Assembly (NCBI GenBank): GCA_964600075.1
Contig: CAZRIE010000140.1
Coordinates: 1 to 10,155 of the forward strand
Reading direction: 5' to 3'
DNA: 10,155 nt
DNA from: CAZRIE01 sp964600075
GTDB lineage: Bacteria; Bacteroidota; Bacteroidia; Flavobacteriales; Flavobacteriaceae
The position numbers and the translations under genes were made by a program. Below the pieces are notes generated by a model. It was given only the letters and a program-made list of their open reading frames with translations, searched no databases and was not told the DNA's origin. The stretch's first letter is position 1, and the number at the start of each line of letters is the position of its first letter. Shown piece after piece: positions 1-7,198 of the stretch.

Positions 1-89
1 TATTGAAAAGGTAGGTTGGGACTGGTTGGCTGTAGCTACCGCCTTTTGAAAAGGTTGGAAAACTTAAGAAACTACCTTCCAAAACATAA

Positions 90-120
90 AAACCCCAAGA
101 CATTGAACATCTTGGGGTTT
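90..120 (-). terminator. Intrinsic terminator of dnaK
   Basis: A perfect 11-bp inverted repeat (AAACCCCAAGA at 90-100, TCTTGGGGTTT at 110-120) encloses a 9-nt loop. Read on the minus strand it lies about 22 nt past the dnaK stop codon, and the stem runs directly into a T-rich tract (TTTTTATGTTTT, complement of 79-90). This is the classic layout of a Rho-independent terminator. On the plus strand the stem is followed only by TTTACTATAATT, so a weaker bidirectional action is possible. Confidence 0.88.
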
Positions 121-142
121 ACTATAATTATTCAGTAAAGAA

Positions 143-2053
143 TTACTTCACTTCCTCGAAGTCAACATCTTCTACATTATCACCTTCCTTAGCATCTGCG
201 TTAGCGGTTTCTTCTCCGTTTGTAGACGGTTCACCGGCTTGCTGTGATTCGGCCTGGGCCTTGTACATCTCTTCGGAAGCTACTTTCCACGCTTCGTTGA
301 TTTTATCTAAAGCTGGAGTGATTACAGCCAAGTCTTTGCTTTCGTAGGCCTTTTTCAGCTCTTCTAAACCATCTTCGATAGGTTTTTTCTTATCATCGGA
401 GAGTTTATCCCCAAATTCTTTCAATTGCTTCTCAGTCTGGAAAATCATACTGTCTGCCTCGTTCAACTTATCTGCTGTTTCCTTCGATTTTTTGTCAGAT
501 TCTGCATTGGCTTCCGCCTCTGCTTTCATCTTTTGAATTTCCTCATCGGTCAATCCGGAAGAAGCTTCGATTCTGATATCTTGCGTTTTATTGGTCGCTT
601 TATCAGTAGCGGAAACTTTAATGATTCCGTTGGCATCGATATCAAAAGTTACTTCGATTTGAGGTGTACCACGCTGTGAAGGTGGAATACCATCCAAATG
701 GAAACGTCCGATTGTTTTATTGTCATTTGCCATTGGGCGTTCACCTTGCAGCACATGAATTTCAACTGAAGGCTGATTATCAGCTGCGGTAGAAAACACC
801 TGTGATTTCTTAGTGGGGATTGTGGTGTTCGCATCGATTAACTTGGTCATTACGCTTCCCATGGTTTCGATACCTAAGGAAAGTGGTGTAACATCCAATA
901 ACAATACATCTTTTACATCTCCAGTCAATACACCGCCTTGAATTCCGGCACCGACGGCTACAACTTCGTCGGGGTTTACCCCTTTCGAAGGTTTCTTTCC
1001 GAAGAACTTCTCAACGGCCTCCTGTACGGCAGGTATTCTTGTCGATCCACCAACCAAGATAATCTCATTGATATCGCTTTTTGACAAACCAGCTGCTTTT
1101 AATGCAGTCTGACAAGGGTCGATGGTTCGTTTTACCAAATCTTCGATTAATTGCTCGAATTTAGCTCTTGTCAAGGTACGCACCAAGTGTTTTGGTCCTG
1201 TAGCCGTAGCGGTAACGTAAGGCAAGTTGATTTCGGTCTGTGCCGAAGATGATAACTCGATTTTCGCTTTCTCGGCCGCTTCACGTAAACGCTGTAAGGC
1301 CATTGCGTCTTTTCGCAAATCTATACTTTCGTCTTTTTTGAATTCTTCTGCCAACCAATCAATAATCTTTTGGTCAACATCGTCACCACCCAAATGGGTA
1401 TCACCATCGGTAGAAAGAACTTCGAAAACACCATCACCCAATTCGAGTATAGAAACATCATGTGTACCACCACCAAAGTCAAAAACAACTATTTTCTGGT
1501 CGGTATCTTTCTTGTCCATACCATAGGCCAAAGATGCTGCCGTAGGTTCGTTGATAATGCGCTCAACGGTAAGTCCTGCAATTTCGCCAGCTTCTTTCGT
1601 CGCCTGACGCTGTGAGTCATTAAAGTAAGCGGGAACGGTAATGACTGCTCTAGTCACATCTTGTCCCAAATAATCTTCAGCAGTTTTCTTCATTTTTTGA
1701 AGAATCATGGCAGATAATTCTTGAGGCGTATACATACGGCCATCGATATCTACTCGTGGAGTGTCATTATCACCCTTTACTACCTTATAGGGTACGCGTT
1801 CCGCTTCTTTTTTAGATTCGGAATATTTGTTCCCCATAAATCTTTTTATGGAATATATCGTTTTTTCCGGATTGGTAACTGCCTGTCTCTTTGCTGGATC
1901 ACCAACCTTTATTTCACCGCCTTCTACAAAAGCGATTACAGATGGTGTAGTACGTTTTCCTTCTGAATTAGGGATTACCACTGGCTCATTACCTTCCATT
2001 ACGGAAACACAGGAGTTGGTCGTACCCAAATCTATACCTATAATTTTGCTCAT
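143..2053 (-). CDS. dnaK: Chaperone protein DnaK (Hsp70)
   Basis: This is the ATP-dependent cytosolic chaperone that binds exposed hydrophobic peptides and folds or rescues proteins together with DnaJ and GrpE. The 636-residue product is full length for the family. Visible ATPase-domain motifs are the first phosphate loop IGIDLGTTNS (residues 5-14), VPAYFNDSQR (140-149), NEPTAA (168-173), the second phosphate loop DFGGGTHDVS (192-201) and a LVGGSTRIP adenosine-binding motif near 340. The interdomain linker LLLDVTPLSLG follows near residue 390, then the beta-sandwich substrate domain, a charged helical lid and an acidic tail ending EEVK. The His in GGGTHDVS, where proteobacterial DnaK has Phe, is in my recollection usual for flavobacteria. 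The ATG start gives the standard MSKIIGIDLG beginning. No dnaJ, grpE or hrcA is adjacent, so the gene appears monocistronic between its terminator and the divergent gap. Confidence 0.99.
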   Translation of the reverse strand: MSKIIGIDLGTTNSCVSVMEGNEPVVIPNSEGKRTTPSVIAFVEGGEIKVGDPAKRQAVTNPEKTIYSIKRFMGNKYSESKKEAERVPYKVVKGDNDTPRVDIDGRMYTPQELSAMILQKMKKTAEDYLGQDVTRAVITVPAYFNDSQRQATKEAGEIAGLTVERIINEPTAASLAYGMDKKDTDQKIVVFDFGGGTHDVSILELGDGVFEVLSTDGDTHLGGDDVDQKIIDWLAEEFKKDESIDLRKDAMALQRLREAAEKAKIELSSSAQTEINLPYVTATATGPKHLVRTLTRAKFEQLIEDLVKRTIDPCQTALKAAGLSKSDINEIILVGGSTRIPAVQEAVEKFFGKKPSKGVNPDEVVAVGAGIQGGVLTGDVKDVLLLDVTPLSLGIETMGSVMTKLIDANTTIPTKKSQVFSTAADNQPSVEIHVLQGERPMANDNKTIGRFHLDGIPPSQRGTPQIEVTFDIDANGIIKVSATDKATNKTQDIRIEASSGLTDEEIQKMKAEAEANAESDKKSKETADKLNEADSMIFQTEKQLKEFGDKLSDDKKKPIEDGLEELKKAYESKDLAVITPALDKINEAWKVASEEMYKAQAESQQAGEPSTNGEETANADAKEGDNVEDVDFEEVK

Positions 2054-2106
2054 TCTATATGTTTTAAAAATTAGTGCTTATTTTTTTACAATCTCTTACA
2101 GAATGT

Positions 2107-2145
2107 CAAACAATATGCCAAGCCATAAAAACTGACAGGATGTCA
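2107..2145 (-). promoter_or_regulatory. Candidate dnaK promoter/operator with 13-bp inverted repeat
   Basis: TGACA-GGA-TGTCA at 2133-2145 is a perfect 5-bp inverted repeat with a 3-bp centre, 80-92 bp upstream of the dnaK start. About 17 bp closer to the gene, the minus strand reads TATTGTTTG (complement of 2107-2115). This resembles the Bacteroidota -7 element TAnnTTTG with one extra base in the spacer. The repeat would therefore sit near the -33 position, where it could be an operator or an alternative sigma-factor site. It does not resemble the CIRCE operator (TTAGCACTC-N9-GAGTGCTAA). The repeat is seen directly; its function is inferred. Confidence 0.35.
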
Positions 2146-2555
2146 TTTTGAAATTGTAAAGCTCTTATATTCATAGCGCTAGATTCTTATATTTGAAATG
2201 AATATTCGGCCCGTTGTGCGTTTTCATCAAAAGGGATCGAATTTAACCGAAATCTTCCTTTTTTGCCTCCGCTCCTAAAGGATGAAAGGAAGCTTTCCGC
2301 GATTCACCCTTCATGGTTGGGGCAAAATGGGGGGAATCAATTCAAAATATACAACGAGTTATAAAAATATTTTTATTGACTATGACCATCTAGAATTCCC
2401 ATTTTAATATAGGATTTTAAGGATCGGTATCGCTTAAAATAGAGTAAGGCGTAATCGATATAGGCTAAAGACCTGTTTTCTATTACTACCGAAGTCCGTT
2501 TATTTTTCATAATTTTCATGACAACATAAAATAACAACTAAAACGAATAGCACTT
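2146..2555. other. Intergenic gap between divergent dnaK and oxidoreductase genes
   Basis: I see no convincing gene in this stretch. It holds a good -7-like element on the plus strand (TATATTTG, 2188-2195), but no TTG lies at the proper distance upstream of it. There is a short imperfect inverted repeat (ATGAAAGG 2282-2289, CCCTTCAT 2307-2314) that competes with a smaller hairpin (GAAAG 2284-2288, CTTTC 2293-2297). An AT-rich block follows, and the final 55 bp before the next gene is A-rich and presumably holds its leader. A 26-codon frame at 2198-2278 was judged chance. The length, about 400 bp, is generous for a compact flavobacterial genome. Confidence 0.5.
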
Positions 2556-3725
2556 ATGAAATTGAACAGACGTAATTTTCTAACCAAAGGACTTTCCTCG
2601 GCTGCAGGAATGGCTTCGGCATCCATGGTACCTTTTCATATGTTCGGGGCCGACTTACATTCAACAGAGCGACCAGAAGAAATTATACTACCCGCTCAAA
2701 AACGCCTTACCCCAAAAGACGCCATACGATTCTCTGTTATAGGGCTCAATCATGGCCATATCTACGGTATGGTGAACTCACTTTTAGAGGGAGGTGGAAC
2801 CCTAGTGGCCGTATATGCCAAAGAGCCCGAACTGTTACAAAATTTTACCAAGCAATATCCTGATGTAAAAGTCGCCAAAAACGAGGCAGAGATTATTGAA
2901 GACAGCTCCATACAACTAGTAGCAAGTGCCGGTATTCCTATTGAACGTGCCCCACTTGGCATTCGTGTTATGCAAGCCGGTAAAGATTATATGGCAGATA
3001 AGCCCGGTATTGTTACACATGAACAATTTAATGCCGTGAAAAAAGTACAGGCGGAGACCAATCGTATTTATTCCATTAAATATAGCGAGCGATTGGCGAA
3101 CCCTGCCTCGATAAAGGCGGGAGAACTGGTGCAAGCAGGTGCTATCGGCAAGGTGGTTCAGCTAATAGGCTTGGGACCGCACCGTATGAGGCCTGAGAGC
3201 CGCCCTGATTGGTTTTTTTATCCAGAAAAGGCCGGTGGTATCCTATGTGACATAGGTTCGCATCAATGTGATCAGTTTTTGTATTACACAAACTCTAAAC
3301 AAGCTGAAGTCAGTTTTGCCCAAACAGGCAATTTTAATATTCCCGACTATCCGGAGTATCAAGATTTTGGGGATATGAGCATCCGCAGCAAGCATGCTAC
3401 GGGTTATATCCGTATCGATTGGTTTACTCCAGAAGGTCTAGGGACATGGGGCGATGGGCGAACTTTTATTCTAGGTACCGAGGGCTATATAGAAATGCGA
3501 AAGTATGTTGATATTGCAGGTCGTGAAGGTGGAAATCATTTATTTCTCGTCAACCAAAAGGAAACAAAATATTTTGACTGTAGCAATGTGCATATGCCCT
3601 ATGGCGAACAGTTGGTAAGCGATGTGGTCAATCGTACTGAAACGGCCATGACGCAAGACCATTGTTTTTTGGCTACAGAACTCGCAATAACTGCCCAAAA
3701 AATGGCGTTTCAACTCAATGTTTGA
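2556..3725 (+). CDS. Tat-exported Gfo/Idh/MocA-family oxidoreductase
   Basis: This is a predicted NAD(P)-dependent sugar or sugar-derivative oxidoreductase of 389 residues. The N-terminus carries a twin-arginine motif (NRRNFLTKG, residues 4-12) and an Ala/Ser/Met-rich hydrophobic stretch to about residue 31, so the folded, cofactor-loaded enzyme is probably exported to the periplasm. A Rossmann-type segment begins near residue 57 (IRFSVIGLNHGHIYG), with GLNHGH in place of the usual GxGxxG. The EKP-type motif appears as DKP (148-150), keeping the lysine. The C-terminal domain contains GGILCDIGSHQCDQ (227-240), whose His236 matches the usual catalytic histidine position. The substrate cannot be read from the sequence. 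The ATG chosen places the Tat motif four residues in, as expected. It is followed after about 150 bp by sdaA, probably a separate unit. It belongs to a different subfamily from the second oxidoreductase in this window. Confidence 0.85.
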   Translation: MKLNRRNFLTKGLSSAAGMASASMVPFHMFGADLHSTERPEEIILPAQKRLTPKDAIRFSVIGLNHGHIYGMVNSLLEGGGTLVAVYAKEPELLQNFTKQYPDVKVAKNEAEIIEDSSIQLVASAGIPIERAPLGIRVMQAGKDYMADKPGIVTHEQFNAVKKVQAETNRIYSIKYSERLANPASIKAGELVQAGAIGKVVQLIGLGPHRMRPESRPDWFFYPEKAGGILCDIGSHQCDQFLYYTNSKQAEVSFAQTGNFNIPDYPEYQDFGDMSIRSKHATGYIRIDWFTPEGLGTWGDGRTFILGTEGYIEMRKYVDIAGREGGNHLFLVNQKETKYFDCSNVHMPYGEQLVSDVVNRTETAMTQDHCFLATELAITAQKMAFQLNV

Positions 3726-3821
3726 AATTTTACGTTTCTGTCGCCTGAGGGGTGAAGCAGGTTTCAGGTCTTAGGATCACCCTAAAATTTGAAAACTAAA
3801 ACTTTTCCATGCTGTAAATTC

Positions 3822-3849
3822 TTGGGCATACGCAAACTCCGTAACTTCA
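3822..3849 (+). promoter_or_regulatory. Candidate sdaA promoter (-33/-7 type)
   Basis: TTG at 3822-3824 and TAACTTCA at 3842-3849 are separated by 17 bp, close to the Bacteroidota pattern TTG-N17-23-TAnnTTTG. The last two bases of the -7 element deviate. Transcription would begin a few bases downstream, leaving a leader of about 20-25 nt before the ATG at 3879. This position also argues against the longer upstream reading from a TTG at 3789, which would start upstream of the promoter. Confidence 0.4.
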
Positions 3850-3878
3850 CATCAACTAATTCAAAGTACATACTACGT

Positions 3879-5306
3879 ATGGAATCTATAAGTATCTTCG
3901 ACATGCTAAAAATTGGTGTTGGGCCTTCTAGCTCCCATACTTTAGGGCCCTGGCGGGCTGCCGAAAGATGGATTTCCGAACTGAAATCAGCCAACCTTTT
4001 CAAAGAAGTTAACGGAATCAAGGTGCATATGTTCGGTTCGCTTTCTTTAACAGGAAAAGGCCATGCTACTGACTTCGCGGTAATGCTCGGACTTTCAGGC
4101 GCAGACCCAGTTGAAATACCTGTAAAAGATATCCATGCTATCATCAATATAATTCAAGAAACCAACAGCCTAAATTTTGGCAATGAAGTCCAACTATCGT
4201 TCGACCCAAAAAAGGACATCCTTTTCCATAGAAAATTTTTGGAATTCCATGCCAACGGACTACAATTTGAAGCGACCCTAAAATCAGGAAAAAAGAAATC
4301 GAACACCTACTACTCAATTGGTGGTGGATTCGTAGTTGTAAAGGAACGTAAAAATGCCAAACGCAACCTTGCCATCTTTAGTAGTTTTCCCTTTCCCATT
4401 CAAAAAGGAACGGAACTCCTTGTCTTCTGTAAGGAGCAAAAAAAATCGATTTCTGAAATCGTTTTGGAGAACGAGCGTTCGTTACGCGCCGATTCGAAAA
4501 TCGATGAGGAGATTCTCAAAGTTTGGAGTACAATGTTGGAATGTATGTATATCGGTTGCCATACCGAAGGCAAGCTCCCCGGTGGACTCAACGTACATCG
4601 CCGCGCTTTTGATTTGAACAAAAATCTATTAGGAGATAAGGCCTCATATGCAACGCCCCGGGAATGGTTGGAGGCCATTCGAAGTACCGAAGTAAAGTTC
4701 CGGCAAATTCTTAAATGGGTTAGTTGCTTTGCCTTGGCCGTCAATGAAGTCAATGCCTCGTTGGGGCGTGTGGTTACAGCACCTACCAATGGAAGTGCGG
4801 GTGTGATACCTGCCGTATTAATGTATTATTTGGTCATTGAAAACCATAATGCAGACACTAGGCACATCAAACAATTTCTTTTTGTAGCCGGCGAAATCGG
4901 CAGTATTTTTAAAAAGGGAGCGACCATTTCAGCGGCCATGGGCGGCTGTCAGGCCGAAATCGGGGTTTCATCAGCAATGGCCGCGGGCGCACTTACCGAA
5001 CTCTTGGGCGGTACACCCGAGCAGGTTTTAATGGCCGCCGAAATCGCCATGGAACATCATTTAGGCCTAACCTGTGATCCTATTGGTGGGTTGGTACAGA
5101 TACCATGTATTGAACGCAATAGTATGGGTGCCATAAAGGCGATCAATGCCGCTGAGCTGGCATTGGGTTCAGATCCCGAAGATGCCAAAGTACCTTTGGA
5201 CAAGGTGGTGGAGACCATGTGGGCCACCGCAAAAGATATGAGTTCGAAATATAAAGAGACTTCCGAAGGAGGTTTGGCTGTTGGGATTAATATGAGCGAT
5301 TGTTAA
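3879..5306 (+). CDS. sdaA: L-serine dehydratase (L-serine ammonia-lyase), iron-sulfur type, single chain
   Basis: The enzyme deaminates L-serine to pyruvate and ammonia in the cytosol, using a [4Fe-4S] cluster. The 475-residue product is the fused beta-plus-alpha form. The N-terminal domain opens with MESISIFDMLKIGVGPSSSH, containing the GPSSSHT signature (15-21). The catalytic half contains PTNGSAGVIPA (302-312). Cluster cysteines are visible at 357 (MGGCQAE), 399 (GLTCDP) and 410 (QIPC), with spacing (42 and 11) that matches my recollection of the Legionella enzyme. The final residue, Cys475, fits the C-terminal 'tail-in-mouth' fourth ligand described there. I chose ATG 3879 because the family begins at this point. 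The frame stays open upstream to a TTG at 3789, but those 30 residues look non-coding and overlap the candidate promoter. A decayed homologous fragment lies about 2 kb downstream. Confidence 0.96.
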   Translation: MESISIFDMLKIGVGPSSSHTLGPWRAAERWISELKSANLFKEVNGIKVHMFGSLSLTGKGHATDFAVMLGLSGADPVEIPVKDIHAIINIIQETNSLNFGNEVQLSFDPKKDILFHRKFLEFHANGLQFEATLKSGKKKSNTYYSIGGGFVVVKERKNAKRNLAIFSSFPFPIQKGTELLVFCKEQKKSISEIVLENERSLRADSKIDEEILKVWSTMLECMYIGCHTEGKLPGGLNVHRRAFDLNKNLLGDKASYATPREWLEAIRSTEVKFRQILKWVSCFALAVNEVNASLGRVVTAPTNGSAGVIPAVLMYYLVIENHNADTRHIKQFLFVAGEIGSIFKKGATISAAMGGCQAEIGVSSAMAAGALTELLGGTPEQVLMAAEIAMEHHLGLTCDPIGGLVQIPCIERNSMGAIKAINAAELALGSDPEDAKVPLDKVVETMWATAKDMSSKYKETSEGGLAVGINMSDC

Positions 5307-5371
5307 AGAAAGTAATATATTTCAAATTCTGCTATCGAAAAGTATTTAATGACCTTAAGTGGTTAAAACAA

Positions 5372-5385
5372 ACCAATGTATTGGT
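5372..5385. promoter_or_regulatory. 14-bp palindrome upstream of the CE15-like gene
   Basis: ACCAAT-GT-ATTGGT forms a perfect inverted repeat with a 2-bp centre, located 56-69 bp before the start of the following hydrolase gene and 66 bp after the sdaA stop. Size and position suit an operator for a dimeric regulator, but I see no second copy in the window. A weak hairpin in the leader is an alternative. The symmetry is seen; the role is inferred. Confidence 0.25.
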
Positions 5386-5440
5386 ATTTTAAATTTTAGA
5401 AAAACAGGTTTTAAGTGGAAAATGAAAAAATCAACTCCAG

Positions 5441-6757
5441 ATGAAATTGAAAATCAATTTATTAACGCTACTATTTCTAGTAGCTATCCAACAAATTGGA
5501 AATGCACAGACCTACAAGGGCAAATATTTAGAGGCAAACTACGACGAATCAAAAGTGCCCAAATATGTTCTACCCGATGTACTTAGCACTTTTAACGGTG
5601 AGAAAATAGAAACTGTAAAAGATTGGGAAGAAAAAGGGAGACCGGAAATCGCCAATTTCTTCGAACAAAATATGTTCGGAGAAGTTCCTACTCCGATAAG
5701 TGAAATCAAAAAATCTTTTAAACTCGTTTCGGAAGACAAAACCCTTTTAAATGGCTTGTGTACTAGAAAAGACATTGAAATTACATTCCATAACACTATT
5801 GGAAAGGTTACCATGCCGCTTGTTCTTTTTGTGCCCAACAAGTCGTCAGAAAAAGTCCCCGTGATTTTACTCGCTACCGGAAGTGATATAAAAAATAAAG
5901 GACTTGACTTAAACAGTCCGCAAAGTTATGGGAGAACCCAAAACGGTGTGCCGTTACACCAGTTAATGACCAGGGGAATTGCTTTGGCAACCATAGATTA
6001 TAGGGCTTTTGCCGATGATAATGGTGATAAGGCAGGCCATGTTAATGGGGGAATTACAAATTTATTTTTTCAAGAAGGCCAACTATTCACCAAAGAAAAT
6101 GAATGGGGCATGATTGCCATTTGGGCCTATGCATTGCGTGCCGGAATGGACTACCTCGAAACCGATGAGCAGGTAAATAAAAGACAGGTGGCCGCATTAG
6201 GTTGCTCTATCGGTGGCAAGGTTGCGCTTTGGGCAGCCGTTATGGATCAACGATTTGCTATGACAATTTTGGCCACTGCCGGTCATGGAGGTGATGCAAT
6301 CTGGCGTCGAGAATATGGGGAAACACTAGGTAACATGTGCAAATATCTTCCCACCTGGGTCTGCCGCAACGCTGAAAATTACGCTGCCAACGTACACGAC
6401 ATGCCGGTCGACCAGAACAGCCTATTGGCTACATTGGCGCCTAGACCGCTTTATGTAAGTAATGCACAGCACGATTTATGGGCCGATCAAAAAGGACAAT
6501 GGATCGGAACGTATAACGCAGCCCCAACTTACCGATTATATGGCGAAAAAGTTGCTTTTACTTCGTCGGAGCAACCTTCAATAAACGAACCCGTTGTTGA
6601 AAGTTCAATTGGTTACCATGTACGTTCGGGAGTGCACGGACTAGAAGTATATGATTGGGAGAAGTATATGCAGTTTATTGAGCATCATTTTATGAAAATA
6701 CCTATTCGCAGCGTAAATGAAGTTTATAATACGGCAAAAAATAAGTCAGGTCGTTAA
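5441..6757 (+). CDS. Secreted CE15-like alpha/beta hydrolase (glucuronoyl/acetylxylan esterase-like)
   Basis: This is a predicted exported serine esterase acting on decorated plant or algal polysaccharide or a glycoside ester. The 438-residue protein begins with a Sec signal peptide (hydrophobic residues 6-18, cleavage probably near GNA-QTY, 20-25). Features of the CE15-like family are EWGMIAIWAYALRAGMDYL (about 225-243), the nucleophile elbow GCSIGGK (254-260, Ser256), a GGDAIWRREYGE segment (283-294), LAPRPLYVSNAQHDLWAD (around 332-349, Asp345 the likely acid) and IGYHVRSGVHGLEVYDW with His399 as the likely base. The family motif is GCSRxGK: here the oxyanion-associated Arg is Ile257. The canonical Glu after the elbow is also absent (TAGHGG 279-284), though many bacterial relatives use an acid at the later Asp position instead. 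Activity or specificity may therefore be altered. ATG 5441 is supported by the signal peptide directly after it. Confidence 0.82.
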   Translation: MKLKINLLTLLFLVAIQQIGNAQTYKGKYLEANYDESKVPKYVLPDVLSTFNGEKIETVKDWEEKGRPEIANFFEQNMFGEVPTPISEIKKSFKLVSEDKTLLNGLCTRKDIEITFHNTIGKVTMPLVLFVPNKSSEKVPVILLATGSDIKNKGLDLNSPQSYGRTQNGVPLHQLMTRGIALATIDYRAFADDNGDKAGHVNGGITNLFFQEGQLFTKENEWGMIAIWAYALRAGMDYLETDEQVNKRQVAALGCSIGGKVALWAAVMDQRFAMTILATAGHGGDAIWRREYGETLGNMCKYLPTWVCRNAENYAANVHDMPVDQNSLLATLAPRPLYVSNAQHDLWADQKGQWIGTYNAAPTYRLYGEKVAFTSSEQPSINEPVVESSIGYHVRSGVHGLEVYDWEKYMQFIEHHFMKIPIRSVNEVYNTAKNKSGR

Positions 6758-6954
6758 CTGATAGACAATTAAGCTCCAGCCGACAGTTTGCAATTGGTGT
6801 GGCCATAAAAGCTAGAATCACCTAGAACTTAATCCTTATCAACTCTCCCCACTGTATAATATACCTAGGGCTGCGTTCTTATTTGATAATTTTCCACTGC
6901 CGCTTTTTTTTAATTAACCGAAAGACACTGTGGTTGTCCCAAATTTATTTTTAG
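6758..6954. other. Intergenic region downstream of the CE15-like gene
   Basis: These roughly 200 bp contain no supported gene. I see no strong terminator for the CE15-like gene: the only short self-complementary pieces (for example CTAG...CTAG near 6810-6830) are too small. Stops occur in all plus-strand frames. The segment leads directly into the sdaA-like remnant and may be further decayed sequence from it, but I could not align it with confidence. Confidence 0.4.
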
Positions 6955-7017
6955 AGGCATCAATTATTTAAGAGAATTGGGAATACTGAAAAAGATTGGG
7001 GCAAGGTTTCCTTGAAT

Positions 7018-7125
7018 GAACTGCTCGGTGGCACTTCCAAACAGGTTTTAATAGCCGTGGAAATTGCGATGCAACGTTACTTAGGCCTGACCTCCGGAGG
7101 TGGGTTGGACGCGGGAATCAATTAA
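7018..7125 (+). pseudogene. Remnant of an L-serine dehydratase (sdaA-like) gene, 3' part with internal deletion
   Basis: The plus-strand frame reads ELLGGTSKQVLIAVEIAM, then QRYLGLTS, then GGGLDAGIN and a stop. This matches SdaA residues 374-399 of the intact gene in this window (ELLGGTPEQVLMAAEIAM, EHHLGLTC), joined directly to the C-terminal GGLAVGIN (464-471). About 64 codons are missing between the two pieces. Over the first 25 codons I count about 54 of 75 identical bases against 5001-5075, with many of the changes synonymous. That suggests the copy diverged under selection before it decayed. The Cys399 equivalent is Ser, the Cys410 region is deleted and the terminal MSDC is gone, so no cluster could form. 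The frame is open from 6955 but has no start codon; the part before 7018 is only doubtfully alignable. It lies on the same strand as sdaA. Confidence 0.82.
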
Positions 7126-7198
7126 TGTGATTACCGACGAAAACATCTTACTTAAGATACACGACTTTAGACCCAAGCCGTCTATAAATCAACTACAA

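Noticed and set aside
6..47. Bulged inverted repeat AAAAGGTAG...CTACC-GCC-TTTT that could be a terminator of a gene left of the window.
   Set aside because: The arms pair only with a 3-nt bulge and a long loop, and the T tract is short.
2..49. Short open frame at the left edge ending in TGA (translated end VGWDWLAVATAF), a possible C-terminus of an upstream gene.
   Set aside because: Only 15 codons are visible and no family is recognisable; a gene cannot be supported from this.
2198..2278. 26-codon ATG frame in the dnaK/oxidoreductase gap, next to a TATATTTG element.
   Set aside because: The ATG is only 2 bp past the -7-like element, so it would fall before the transcript start; the product has no recognisable features.
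3725..3790. Long-range inverted repeat AAATTTTA (3725-3732) and TAAAATTT (3783-3790) around a weak CCTGA/TCAGG hairpin, considered as a terminator after the first oxidoreductase.
   Set aside because: The arms are AT-only and 50 bp apart, and no T tract follows.
3789..3878. Upstream extension of the sdaA reading frame from a TTG codon, adding 30 residues.
   Set aside because: The family starts at MESISIFDMLKIGVGPSSSH, the extension has no family match, and a promoter-like element lies inside it.
5359..5586. Plus-strand open frame of 75 codons overlapping the start of the CE15-like gene.
   Set aside because: It is out of frame with the signal peptide and catalytic domain of the real gene, and begins at a non-ATG codon.
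7145..7158. ATCTTA-CT-TAAGAT symmetry downstream of the DUF1080 stop, considered as its terminator.
   Set aside because: The loop is too small to form as written, the stem is AT-rich, and no T tract follows on the minus strand.
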